A stretch of 64,000 nucleotides of DNA from Cylindrodendrum hubeiense (GCA_014621425.1 JAANBB010000030.1:124001-188000); one strand, 5' to 3'. Counted from the stretch's first letter, positions 47,501 through 59,588 are shown. Made by a program: numbers and translations. The notes: generated from the letters alone by a model not told the origin.

Positions 47501-50084
47501 AATTTGGACATAAGCAGTTTGTGCAGTCGTGAAGATCTTTTGGGTTTGAATTTTCTATCCTCTGGAACACTTTGAACTTGATTCAATGCTCAGATTATAT
47601 ATGTTGCTTCCGAGGGTATCGGAAAGAAAGCGGGGGAGGGGATGAGTAGGGCTGTACAGCGGGGTGGTGATCGGATCAGTGCTTGCACATGCATCCATCG
47701 GGTAGTGCACTCTACACACCAATTCGCTCGCCTGATAAGTTGGGTCATTCTAAATGGATTGCCAAGCTATTATAGCTTACCGGTGTACGCAGTGCATCAA
47801 TACTCGCGCTGTATCCTAAGGTATCCCAAGGTATCCAATGCAGTCAGCACCTCAACCAATGATAAGTGAGATGTCATTTCAAACTTAGCTTCTCTCCGAG
47901 CAATAGAATTACGTGGAAATATCGTGACCGACGATGGCAACCCTCCTGTACGGCTCGTCACGCAACCGCCACATTCCCATTGGTGCCTCCCCCACGTTTT
48001 GGTCTTCCTGGACAGGCATTCAATACCCGGGTACCCGGGTACCGTCGGACGGCCCGCAAGTGGAGCGGGGTGCAGAAAGGTGACTCTGGCTGCATGAATG
48101 AGAACCTTCTGGGCTTTCAATCTCGTCAAATCCATGTACCTCCTCCCTTCTGCACCGGCATTGGCATACCGGGCGGGCTGACCGAGTGCGGGGCTCGGGG
48201 GAAGAAGTGCAGTAGTCAATCGTCGCTTCGCACGAATAAGGATGCTTTGATCTTGGGGAATCCGCTCACTGGTATCATTTACACCCGACCGGTTGCTACT
48301 GGACTGACTTCCAGTGGGGGTCACAGAGTCTAGAGCCAAATAGACGTGATGCCCAAAATCATACGTACGCTGACAAAATATCACATCTTCTTTCGAATCC
48401 ATATCGAGAGAAGTAGCGTTCTGCCCAGTGCTGTTCAGCAATTGTAGAAATCTTGAACGTCATGCCTACCTCTTTTAAACTTATCATATGACTCCTGTTG
48501 TGCCACGTCGTCGGTTCAGTGACAGCTTTATTCGGCTGGCCTGAGCCACCAAATAGCTAGATTGTGCTTCTAACATGACCTAAATCTCACATTCTATAAT
48601 AAATTTTATTGCTAAAAATCTGATGAATAACAATAGCCCATGCTGTGAGAGGATTAAATGAGGCTTGCAAGTGAACTCTTCAGCTATAGAGGATTCCTCG
48701 CACTGTCTTCTCCATTCACTTGATACTGCTCATCTACCAGCAACGATTTCAAATGAAGTTTGAGCTTATATCTATAATACGATTTGAAGATTAACGAAAA
48801 CGGTCTTGCAGCTGCGGAAGGGGGCGGTTTGCAGGTACATGTGCTGTTCCATGGCTCCTCGCTCATAGAAGGAAGCACATCAAGATCACAAGAAGGGACT
48901 TGAAGGGACTTGACGCTGCGGCAGAACGCTCTACGCCAGATTTGTTTCTTCAACGTTTGAGAGAAAGCATAGATACACTCAAGGCTTCTAACTACATGAT
49001 GTCAGAAGGAACAGGGATGTCAGAAGGAACAGGGATATCTACTACGGAACGGGATTCCCTTCAGGATCCGGAACAGAACGGGATTTCGGTCAGGATCCGG
49101 AACGAGGATCCGGAACGGATCCGTATTTCCTAACCTTCCTACTAGCCCTAGATATCTATATAAAAGACAGTCTGTAAGACCGTCATCTAGATAGAAGGGC
49201 AAGAGATTCCATCGTCAAATTGCAACACATTCATTTATACAGTTCAATACATGATTGATGCAACTGTGGAAGGTTGCTTTGGTGCAACTTTCACGCGGCA
49301 ACCACCAGACCCAAATACAAAGCCAGCTCAGATCGGGGACCAGGGTGTTGAAGTTGCCTTACGACAGCACGACTCAACAATTGTCCCTGGTTCCGAATAA
49401 AACATTCAGAACGCTTGGGCAAGGGCTATTTGAAATATAGCGCCAGGATTAACAATGTCGAAAAAGTTACTTCGAGCTTGGATTAGAAGTGCTAAAAAGA
49501 ATACATCGCCGAAGGGACACGACTTATACACCGAGACAGACAACCCGTTCAAGATTCTTAACAATATGTCTGGAATTAACTTGACTAAACTGAACGAGCG
49601 ATGAGTATTGATTGGAATGAAGGCAGAGAATTCCTCTTAGCATCCCTGGATGAGATGGATGTAGAATAGGTGTGGATGGTCTGTTCGAGGCACATACTCC
49701 GTCATTCCGACAGATGAGTTTCGCCGCCAAAATAATTCCCATTTTTCTGTCTATCACTCATACACTGAAGCAGCGGGGAAAGGATCGTAGCCCAACACCA
49801 AAGTAAATGCCCTCCCCCGGAAAATTCCCAATCAAGTGTCGGCAGCAAGTCTCCCTGGGTCGGGTGTGCGCGTAGGCCACAGCTAGAGCTATCGGCTACA
49901 ACCTCTTGATTCTAGGTTCAAAGGGAAGGAAAGCATATAATTAGATGCGTGGCTGAAAGAATGATGGTCTTCGCGTTGGCAAGGCGTTGAAAACCGTGAA
50001 TGATATGACGAAAATCCTGACCTCAAAGACTCAGGCGCGACTAACAACAAAGAAAAATCGAGGGAAAATGTGAATTAACACAAA
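47501..50084. other. Long gene-poor stretch with small repeats
   Basis: 2.6 kb in which I recognise no gene. A 214-codon minus-strand frame at 47797-48441 overlaps a similar plus-strand frame and shows no family features. A palindromic ACCCGGGT doublet lies near 48026-48042. An 18-base unit (GATGTCAGAAGGAACAGG) is tandemly repeated at 48998-49015 and 49016-49033. GGATCCGGAAC motifs repeat at 49055-49120. A TATATAAAAG box near 49157 could belong to a decayed LTR. Confidence 0.4.
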
Positions 50085-50265
50085 TAATACAAAATTAAAA
50101 GGGCTCTGCTAGGAGGGCTAGGGAAGGTCTCGTTCCTTCACCAAGCTATCCTTTCAGAAGGTATCTCTGGTGTGTTGATGCTTGATGATCCTTAAGGTCT
50201 CCGGTCGGAGACCTCCCCTTTTATCCGCCCTTCCGAGCGGCCCCACATTTCCGGCCTTTCCTGCC
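50085..50265 (-). repeat. Right arm of an inverted repeat pair
   Basis: Reverse-orientation partner of 45850-46030 (see there). The perfect 28-base core is 50114-50141. The GC-rich block and CCTTTTATCC box to its right match the left arm's GATAAAAGGG side. An open frame at 50182-50724 that overlaps this arm is probably not a gene. Confidence 0.6.
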
Positions 50266-50587
50266 CGAAGCGGCAATCCCCGCCGCTTCAACACGCACCT
50301 TGAAGAATGTCACGCTGACAACAAAGAAGCCGTTCTGAAGCTGGCTAGCGTGCTGGTTACAATGGCTATTCATCTAAAACCTTTCTTATTCGTCAAGCCG
50401 CATTTTTTATGTCGGCTTAGCTGTGGTCCAATCGCCAGTGCAGCTGTGCCTTGCCATCACATGATGGAGCAAGGCAGAATCAGGCATACCAGGCTGTGCC
50501 TATTATTCAAGGAACACCCCGCCCAAGCCCATACCACAAAGACCTTCTCACATCACCGCAATGTCACCGAGATAATCGTCTCAAGCG

Positions 50588-53500
50588 ATGACCTCTCAGC
50601 TACCGCCACCACATTCCGAGGACGGTTCCTTATCACGTCTGCCCGACGTCGCCATCGGGCAGACGGGCGCTGTCAAGGACCTCGAGGACACGGTTACAAG
50701 ATTCCAAACCTTTCTCACCAATGACGATCGGAAAACTCTGGAGTATCTGGATGGGTCTTCATACGACACGCAGTCAATTATAACTTTTACAGCAATGCTG
50801 GATACCCTGGACCCGAATCGCAGGGGCAGAAGCATAGCCACAAAGCTTTCTTGCTTTCTTCAGACCATTCAGCAATTCTCTCCAGTGGTCGAGACTTTGG
50901 TTACGTCCAATCCCCGAATAGCAGCTCTTATATGGGGTTCCATCAAGCTGACATTTGTTGTACGTAAGCGCAATGGCGGTCATGAGTTTTGCTGATATCA
51001 ATGGCAGTTACTTGCCAATTTCACGTCGTACTTTGAACCCTTTGTGGCGCTACTTCATGGGTTCGGTTCGCTTTGTTCACTATTCGCCGAGTATCAAGTT
51101 CTTTACATAAAATCATCACGTTTGAGAGATTCAATCTGCAGGTTTCATACCGCCGTCATCACTTGCTGTGAACAGATTGTCGTTACTGTTCACCGTCCAC
51201 GTAAGTTCCTGGGTGAATTGTGCGGATATAGCTCATGTTCTAATATGCCATAAAGTGAGATCACAAGCCTGGAAAGCTTTGACTCAATCCTTCCAGACAG
51301 AGCTCCGTGCATATGTGGACAACATAAGAGCAGAGGTGGAGATTGTCCAACAAGACATACATCTTGCCAAAGCGCAGTCCGACTATGAAGAGCAGAAATC
51401 GCAGTCCAAGGAGCGACAAGAATCCGCAGCAAATCGCAACCAGCTAGTTAAATGGTTGTCCAATACAAACACAGAACTCCAGGCTTTTAAAGAACAGCAA
51501 CGCCTGCGAGCAATAGGTACAGTCTATATGTTAGTACAGAATTATGAGCTGGTTTAATTTCCAATCATAGGTGAAAAGCGGCACCGTTTGCTCCAGAACC
51601 TGTCGTCGCACAATTTTGTCACAGCATTCAGCAATGCTCGAAACAAACGCCATTTCGGTACAGCCGAATGGATACTCAACACACAGGAGTTCATTGATTG
51701 GTATGGGAGCGATGACACATCTATTTTACACGTCACGGGGAAAAGTGAGTTTCAGATCTTTCACATTTGTCACAGTTGCGGGCTTTTAATATTGATTATT
51801 CTTGAAGTTGGATCTGGAAAATCCATATTAGCGTGAGTACTCCGGCCTTGGTCCCTCGATCATTAGCATTCAACCCCATTATGGCTGACTAGTTGCGTTT
51901 TTAGATCAACAGTTGTTGATTACCTCTGCCAGAAAAAAGGTCCTCGCCAATTCATCTCATTCTTCTTCTGTCGATTTGACCAATATGATGGGCTCCAATC
52001 AGATACAATCACTCGATCTTTGCTACAGCAGCTATTGACTGCCTTTCCATTTGATAAACTCGATTATCGAGCCGATTCTGCGATTATTGATCTCCTCGAA
52101 GAAGCACAAAGAGGAAATTTCTCTCTCACTCTGCTAGAAGAGCTATACTACCAAGCCACCCTTCTTTACGAAGAGGTTTTTGTTGTCTTGGAGGGCATTG
52201 ATGAGACTCGCCTCGATGAGCAACGATCATTGTTCGCATTCTTCTCAACTCTTATCAATAAAGACGTGAGACCGCCCAAGATTAAACTGCTATTTTCATG
52301 CAGGGAAACTACGACGTCAGATGTAGATCGATTCTTTCCTTCTGCCTTGCGATTGATCACGGGTTCCACAGATACCAGCGCAGACAATATGGCATATGCG
52401 GAAGATGTTCTTCGAGCTAGGCAGTCGACAAATGAATTGGCTGTTGAGGATAGAAGTTTGATTGAGAGAATTCGTGATGCCCTTGCATCAAAAGAAGAAG
52501 GGACGTAAGTATTACATTTCCAGAATAACTTCTTCTCGTCCCCTGAGACCTGGCGGCTAATCATTTGCACAAATTAGGTTTATCTGGCTTCCTCTGCCGA
52601 TTGATGACAAGCCTTGTTAGAAATCCCTACAGACCTCTCCGCGACCTTCGACCGAGCACTTAGTCGAATAATGCAACATCACCAGCAGGACATTGCACAG
52701 AATATCTTTAGATGGACTGCAGTTGTACGTCAACCCCTTACTCTAGCTCAACTTCAAGAAGCTCTATCTCTCGACGTCGGCCAGTTGAGCAAGGAGCAAG
52801 GAAGACCAACACAGACTATCAAACAAATCGGGTTTCGTGTCAGAACCTAGTCTACTTCGAAGAGGGAGATGGAACTATCCATTTCAGCCACCACTCTATT
52901 CGGGAATTCCTTTTGCGCCCAGATGCGGGCCCCTTTCGGAATTTCCATGTCAAGTTGACGATTTCGATCACCACGTGGGTGAAATCTGCGTTACATACCT
53001 CAACTTTCACAACTTCGGCACAGCGTTGGAGACGAAGCTACAAAATGAATCTGTCCATACGCTTAAAATACCCATGCCAGAAATGACAGAACAGAGTCTG
53101 AAAACGGCACTTCCCTGGCTGATGGGAGCTCAAATTGCACGTCTAGCAAAGTTCGCGGTAAAACCAACGTCGCGTTCATATGACCCAATTCCGATTCTAG
53201 ATTCACCGATAGATCGAGTGACCTCGAGATCGATGTCATATCCGTTTCTAGACTATGCGGCAAACAACTTCTTTCTTCACATTAGGTCTTTTTGCGGGGC
53301 AGGATCGAAAACATGGGGTACCCTAAGTCGGATTATTACTCATTCTCCCATGGCGGAAAAAATGCCTTAGATGGACCTGAACTAGCGATCTTCCTTTCTA
53401 AAAGTGATGCCCATTGATGGTCACTTTGAAACTAATGTTTGGCAAACACTAAAGTGGTACAAATATGACACCTCTCCTTCATCTTCTCTAGTATTTGCTG

Positions 53501-54621
53501 CCTACTATGCTGGTGGTTCCGGAAACTGGACATTGGCTTGTCGAGCGTTCCTGACGTTAGCGGATGAAGCACCATACTCCGAAATACTCTCTGCCATTCT
53601 TGTTTTCATCGCCACTTCAGAGCATCCAAATCCCTGTTCAAATCGATGTATTCAGAAAGCACAAACAAAAATGAACCATGTCGATTTGGTCACAGCAGTC
53701 ACCGAGTGCATTGCACGTGGCATTAAATATTGGTTGGCTTCTGATGACAAATTCAGCAACATTTTCTGCTGTTCTAGTAGCATCAACTCTCCTAGTATTC
53801 ATAAAGATATCTGTCAAATTTTAACCAACGGCTATGATAACTCGGTCCAGGGATATCTGCAGGTATTTGCCCATATGACGACGGGACGCAACGGCCATTT
53901 GTCATTCGAACAAGTTTGCGAGTTCTCAAACATACCACCGAGAGTCATGTTGAGTGTCAAAACTTTGACCGGTAAAAGCATTGTTGATCTCGCTGCCGAA
54001 CATGAAGGCTCAGGCTTTGTGTTTATTCAAACCTTTTTCGATTACTTTCAAAGAAATGCAAACGACAAGGATTCAGAAAGTACAGCAACGCTTGCTAAGG
54101 AGGTTTTATATCAAGCAATCGGAAGTGGCGATGGAGGAAGGACTTTAATCTCGATGCAGGTCTTGGACTCTCTTGGTCAATGGAGATTCGAATCTTCCTC
54201 CAATATGCGTGCCGCGCTCCGCAAGGCGGTGCAATTTAACTGTTCACCGTATTTTATAGGCGATTTGGTTGCGCTTTTCGAGAAATTCAACCCCTCTGAG
54301 CAAACTGAGCTCCTCCTATACACATATCGGACAGCGCTTGAGGCATTCAATTGGTTTTTCGCACACACCGTTTTGGGATATTTGCAACATCAGAGTCATC
54401 ATCAATCAACTGCGGAGCTCTTCTTCTCAAAGGTACTTGTATGCCCTAGATGCAAGATCATGTTAGGTATGAACGCCATAATGCGAGAACCCGCCACCAA
54501 GATCAAAGCTACCTTGAAATTATGCCTCCAGCACCAGGGCGCGGCCGAAGATATTCGTGTTCAATATCTAGCAGATGGCAGGACTGACAAGCTTACTCAC
54601 ATAATTCGGTTGTTGCGTTGA
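50588..54621 (+). pseudogene. NACHT (NLR-type) pseudogene with several frameshifts and stops
   Basis: The 5' part looks normal: MTSQLPPPHSEDG start, helical N-terminal domain, introns with good splice sites (for example after 50959 and 51821), Walker A VGSGKS split by the intron around 51836-51905, and a Walker B-like VFVVLEGIDE near 52180. Then it decays. FIWLPLPIDD at about 52580 is followed by a stop, and the sequence resumes out of frame as LEIPTDLSATFDRAL with about a dozen residues missing. There are further one-base shifts near 52835 and 52955. Two in-frame TAG codons lie at 53368-53370 and 53383-53385. The last 405 codons (53404-54621) are open. I found no introns that resolve these breaks. 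This is a clear relic, although the 5' half might still yield a truncated product. Confidence 0.75.
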
Positions 54622-55319
54622 ACATGAGATCAAATTCTATGTGCAAACGGAATAAATAAATAACTTCGATGGCTTTTTAGGGGGTTCAAGACCCTACAGC
54701 TTGACATTTTCTCGCTGTGTAGAATGAATGTAAATTGGTTGGCTCTCTCATGCCTCTTGAGTACACAGACTTGTGTTCCGGGGTGAGACTACAACTAACA
54801 TACAGACTAAGATCACATATCGCATTGTCGATAGATGGTTCACTACCAGGTACACTATGCACACGAGGAAAATAGGTTGATCGGACGGATGGCTTGCGCA
54901 GATGGAGAGTTGGAACATGCTGGATCGGCCCGCCGCACCCCAGAAAGATCGCCCTGTGCACCACCAACCTGCCAGCCATGAACGCATGTCTCAGGGCAAA
55001 CGCACGACGCATCGACTAAAAAACCGCAATATCCACAATGAACAGCTACACTCTTCGCGCTGCTTCCGTCATAGGCAAAAACCTTGGTTTGGGATAATCC
55101 CGGGGGCCCCCAGCTCGGGCGGGCCGGTGGAGTCGGGGGTCGAGCCGCCTACGTCATGGGTTTTTTTCATGCCTTGGTCTTTTTGGCCTTGGGCCTTTTT
55201 GCATTGGTGTGTGGTTGGGCGTAGTCGGCATCCGGTCTTGCGTCACATGAAGAAATAGCTGCCCTCCAGTCACATCGCAATCACACTTCCCTTGTCCCGT
55301 CACATCACACCACCTTTTT
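54622..55319. other. Boundary between the accessory block and housekeeping genes
   Basis: About 700 bases. The left part is AT-rich, the right part GC-rich and promoter-like (CCCGGGGGCCCCC near 55098, a long T run at 55160). No gene recognised. It marks a change in base composition. Confidence 0.4.
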
Positions 55320-55450
55320 TGCCGGTCCCGTCTTCGTCGCCGACTTCCCTCTTTCAATCGCACCGTCTCGCATCTACGTATCTCGTCCTGTTGAATCCAT
55401 ATCCTCCCACTCAGGCCTCTCCTCCAGTCCTCCATCACACCACCATCACC

Positions 55451-56103
55451 AGTGAGTACCCGCGACGCCCCCCCGCCAATCCTCCCCCGCACTTGGTGCT
55501 GACTGCGCAATCTTTGCAGTGTCGTACGCCGATATTGCTGCCAGCGGCCCCAAGCAAACGCCCGAGGAGGTGAGTCCCCGATAACAGCCCTGTGCGCCCA
55601 GCAGCAATTGACCCCGGCTGCTCTAGGCTGCTGCTCCCCAGCCTATCGAGGTCATCAACACCGAGTCTGCGTCCACCGCGTCCCTCGTCGACGTTGACCT
55701 GCCCAGTGTCCACACTGTCAACTCCGACTTCCTCGACCAGGAGGTCCAGACTCAGACCCAGGCCGACCGCATCGTCCGCGAGGAGGATGCCAAGCTCCGG
55801 GCTGAGAAGGCCAAGAGCAAGGCCTCCAAGGCCGCTTCCAAGGCGAAAAAGACGGACGACTGGCTGACCACCTACTTCGAGGATCTGCCCGAGAACACTG
55901 CTTCTGCCGTCGTCGCCGCCAACTTGGCCTCCGTCGTCAGCCTCAGCGCCTTCCTCGGCTACAAGGCCTGGAGCCTGTACCAGAACGACCGCCTGGGCGG
56001 AAAGGCTATCGGCCTAGGCGTCGGCATCATCGCCGGCGTGGCGGCCGTCGAGTCCTTCCTCGGCCGGTATCTGTACAAGGCCAAGAAGAGTGACTCGTCC
56101 TAG
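55451..56103 (+). CDS. OM14-like mitochondrial outer-membrane protein
   Basis: 175 aa protein with a coding sequence in three parts: the A of the start codon at 55451, then 55520-55569, then 55627-56103. The intron 55452-55519 splits the initiator ATG as A|TG; both splice sites are canonical and the mature N-terminus reads MSYADIAASGPKQ. An acidic and Thr/Ser-rich middle and a charged coiled stretch (residues 75-105) precede two hydrophobic segments (about 120-140 and 148-165). The C-terminal GRYLYKAK resembles the conserved C-terminal domain of OM14-type proteins, which assist ribosome docking and import at mitochondria in yeast. It is convergent with the MIA40 gene. A leader of over 100 bases lies upstream. 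Confidence 0.75.
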
Positions 56104-56565
56104 GAGCCTCCCTCGCTCGACATACCAGTGCGCAGTTCTTCTCTTCGCGGCGTCTCGGGGTGGCAATGAATGAGCTTGGGTTTTTTAACGAGTCTGGTAC
56201 CGGCTGTTGATACCGTCTATGGGTGGCCTCTCCGCTTTTGTTTCTGTTGATTGATACCGTCTTATCACCAATCTCAATATACGCACTCGTACCTCGATCC
56301 TAGCGGTTCCCCGGTGATACCAAAATGCACCTACCTGTGTGTGCGCTAGCTTATCGTGACCTAGTCAATGTTAAATGCACGGTTTAATGTCGAATCGCTC
56401 GCAAGAAACGCGGACTGAGATGTGATGCCTTCTATTATGACCCATGGCTTTTGTATCTCTCATTATACATTGTTGGTACAGAGAGGAGTTCCTCGCTCAC
56501 GCCACATGGACCCAGTATATTTTACAAGTTCGTACACCCATCCACAATGCTTGGTGTTCATCATT
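56104..56565. other. Intergenic stretch between convergent OM14-like and MIA40 genes
   Basis: About 460 bases of 3' regions of two convergent genes. Nothing else is recognised. Confidence 0.4.
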
Positions 56566-57519
56566 TTACTCCTTCTTCGTCTCGTCGTTTTGCTCGACCT
56601 TCTCAACCGGCTTGATCTCCTCCTTCACTTCGGGAGTGGTGTCGACAGTCGGGGCGGGGGCAGCGGCCTCAACGGGCTTCTCAGCCTCGGGCTTCACCTC
56701 ATCGAAAGCAACGGGCTCAGCCTGGACCTTCTGAGCATCGGGGGAAGGCTCCTCTTCACCAAAGTCAGGGCCGTCCTCATCATCAGCGAGCTCGGCACCG
56801 TAAATCTCGGGATACTTCTTGAAGCACTCCTGCATTCCCCTAATAGACGTGTTAGTACAATTGGATCATGCTGGCGCGAAATAAATGACGTACTGGAACT
56901 TGTCAATGCAGTCCATGCCCTTGGGATCCTCCTCGGAGAAGACGAAGCAGCTAAAGGCAGTCTTGAAGTCCTCGCCGCAAGGTCCGTCGGCCATGCCACC
57001 TAGGCAGGGGCAGTCCCAGTTGATCTCGCCAGTCTCGGGGTTGAAAGCGCCCTGCTGGCCGGCATCCTCCTCGAGGGCCTCGAGAGGCGAGCCGGCAGCT
57101 GCGGTGCTCTGGGCGTCGGAGGCGGGCTGCTCGGCAGCCTTGGCGGAGTCGGGGGACTTGGCCTGGATCTGCTTGCGCTTCTCCTCGAGGACGGAGTCGA
57201 CAGTCGGCAGGTCGTCGTTGGAGAAGGCGGCGGGCGCGGGAACGGTTTGTGCTGCAGCAGGACGGGAAGTCAGTCGGCTGCCGGGTTGCGCCAGGGGCAA
57301 TTGGGCCATACGGGCGACGTCGTCAGCGAAGACGGGGCTGGTGTTGTAGTAGTAGACGGCGCCGGCAGCCAGTCCCCATCGCAAAGCAGAGCCCTTCCAT
57401 GATCCCGCGTTGGTGCTGGGGGCAGCAGTCGAGTTGAATCTTCGGGGGGCGGCGCGGGCGGAGGAGCGCAGGCTCGCAATTACAGGCCTCGAGGCCGAGC
57501 GCAAGGTCGTGCGGAACAT
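56566..57519 (-). CDS. MIA40: Mitochondrial intermembrane-space import oxidoreductase Mia40
   Basis: Central oxidoreductase of the disulfide relay that imports and oxidises small cysteine proteins in the mitochondrial intermembrane space. 299 aa in two exons on the minus strand (57519-56894 and 56839-56566). The N-terminal presequence is Arg/Ser/Ala-rich, followed by a membrane anchor (about residues 46-62, [11 protein letters not shown]). The redox-active CPC motif is near residue 169. Twin CX9C motifs follow, the second of which is completed by the splice (CIDKFQ|GMQEC). An acidic, Pro/Glu-rich C-terminal tail of about 75 residues is typical of filamentous fungi. All key cysteines are present. 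Confidence 0.95.
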
Positions 57520-58415
57520 GGTGAATGGAGGGTATTAAGTGACGAACAAAAGGAACGGAAGGGACGGCGACGGGCGACAGGCGAGGACAACGACGACGCA
57601 GCTGGCGACTCTTTTCGGTCGATCGAGAGGATGGGAATTGGTCAGCAGTGGAGCTTCAAATCGCCAATTGATCTGTCCCGAGCCCCGACGCTCCGGGTGG
57701 TCTGAGGGAAAAAAAAGTCGAGACGGAAAGCCGCAGATCAGCCGGCCATGTCCAGCTCCATGTCCAGCTCCACGTCCAGCTCCATCTCCGATAAGGGCTT
57801 ATCTTATCGGACGGCCGACGCGCTGCACGCCAGCACCACGCCGCAATGCATCCACCCCACGCAATGCACGCAAGGACGCACGAGGACGCAGGGCGGGTGT
57901 CTGGGAAGCCACCGGGTACGTACCATCCGGCGATGGCGACGACAGGAACGAGGGCGTCCGGAAGTTAGAATTGGCTCGCCTACGGAGCGGATTGTGGCTT
58001 TTTTGCTTTTGAGTTAGGGACGCGGTTATAACGAGCGAGAACAAGAGAACAAACAGCATGGCGCCTTGTTCCCTAAACAACACAACGCACGCACCTCCGC
58101 CCACACAAACAGGCGAGACGCATCCGGCCATTCGCCTCTTGGGACGCCGGACACAAGGGTAAGGGCTACAGAGGCGAACCATTGTCCTGTGCTCTTGTTT
58201 ACTCGCTCACTGGCTTGATTGTTACACGAGCATACCACGGGACCGGACACGCACAGCCAGAGACGTTTTGCCCGCGCGGATAAGAGTCGACGTGACGGCA
58301 TCCCATCTCCTCCCACCTCTGCCTCCATCGACATCCCTCCACCCCTCACTACGTCACACCCTGCCATACACCCAGCCATACACCCTACCATCCCCGTCCA
58401 ACATCTGCACCCACC
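57520..58415. promoter_or_regulatory. Divergent promoter region between MIA40 and thiamine pyrophosphokinase
   Basis: Almost 900 bases between divergent starts. It contains three copies of a 12-base tandem repeat (CATGTCCAGCTC-type, 57747-57782). Directly after it lies an inverted repeat with 9-base arms, TCCGATAAG at 57787-57795 and CTTATCGGA at 57803-57811, each arm holding a GATA core. Overlapping open frames on both strands look like GC-rich chance frames. Confidence 0.45.
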
Positions 58416-59385
58416 ATGTCCGAGCAGCAAACCTTCGAATGGCGGCCTGCCAAGCTGCTGCAGGACTACAACGTGCCCCAGGAGTTTGCCCTGCTCATCC
58501 TCAACCAGCCGCTGAGGCTCGGCTCCAACCTGCGCAAGCTGTGGAAGAACTGTAAGTAGCTCGTCGTGGACCTACAAACAACATGCTGACCTGTTCACGC
58601 AGCATCCATGCGAGTGGCCGCCGACGGAGGAGCTAACCGACTGCATGATCTGTCTTCGTTCCATGGCAAGTTTGTACGTATACTCTTTTTCTCTCTCTGC
58701 ACGTGTCCGTGGTTCTCATATGGCTACAAGGCTCATATAGCGCATCATACCATCTCTCCCTCACGACCGCCCCATCCTCAAGATCCACTCCTGACCATCT
58801 CAGTCAAACCTGCAACTCATCATCGGTGATCTCGACTCTCTCACCCCCCTCGTTCGCAACTTCTACACCTCCCAACCCAGCCCCGCCACCATCATCCACG
58901 ACCCGGACCAGGAATCCACCGACTTCGGCAAGGCCATCAACTGGATCCGCAAGGAGCACCCCGCCGGCATCGACATCGTCGCCCTCGGCGGCATCGGCGG
59001 CCGCGTCGACCAGGGCCTCAGCCAGCTACACCACCTCTACCGCTTCCAATCCGACCCGGCCTACGCCCAGGGCCGCATCTTCCTGCTCTCCGGCTCCAGC
59101 CTGACCTTCCTCCTCAAGGCCGGCACCCACCAAATCCAGGTCCGCGACGACGGCGAGCACGACGTCTTCGGCAAGCACGTCGGCATCATCCCGCTCAAGG
59201 AGCCCAGCATCATCTCCACCCAGGGCCTCGAGTGGGACGTCACCGACTGGCAGACCGAGATTGGCGGCCAGCTCAGCACCAGTAACCATGTCTTGCCCGA
59301 GACCCAGGTCGTGCAGATCAAGACGGACAAGGATGTACTCTTCACAATAGCGCTCAAGCAGGTCGACGGTGATGATCATGAATAA
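58416..59385 (+). CDS. THI80: Thiamine pyrophosphokinase
   Basis: Transfers pyrophosphate from ATP to thiamine to give thiamine diphosphate. 262 aa in three exons (58416-58551, 58603-58673 and 58804-59385), in phase. Conserved parts are ADGGANRL (formed after the first splice), IIGDLDSL (second splice) and DQESTDFGKA, which together build the ATP/metal site, then GGRVDQGLSQ. The C-terminal thiamine-binding beta domain contains the GTH...G(I)IPL and TQGLEWDVTD segments. Length and order agree with fungal enzymes. The gene is convergent with BOS1, with about 200 bases between the stop codons. The symbol follows the yeast name. Confidence 0.93.
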
Positions 59386-59588
59386 TGCCTAGATTTCACT
59401 TTTAATTCCATCGTTTTCAGACGCCCAGCAGCCCATAGGGAGAGCATAGGATAAACGCCGAGGTGCGCGTGGTATGGCGAAGAAAAAAAACAAAAACAAA
59501 ACTCCTGAACACCGCGCTGATGCCCACCCCTTGCCAGAGATGCTTGTAGCCCCCCCTCCTCGTTCCGCCCAAGATGGTGACGTGTCGA

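Noticed and set aside
47797..48441. Open frame of 214 codons on the minus strand
   Set aside because: A similar open frame lies on the other strand, there is no family-like motif, no introns or neighbours support it, and it lies in a gene-poor repeat region.
50182..50724. Open frame of 180 codons on the plus strand
   Set aside because: It starts within the right repeat arm and runs out of frame into the start of the NACHT pseudogene; the residues show no domain.
57799..58430. Overlapping open frames in the MIA40/thiamine pyrophosphokinase promoter
   Set aside because: They overlap on both strands in GC-rich DNA, are low in complexity and lack any recognisable domain.
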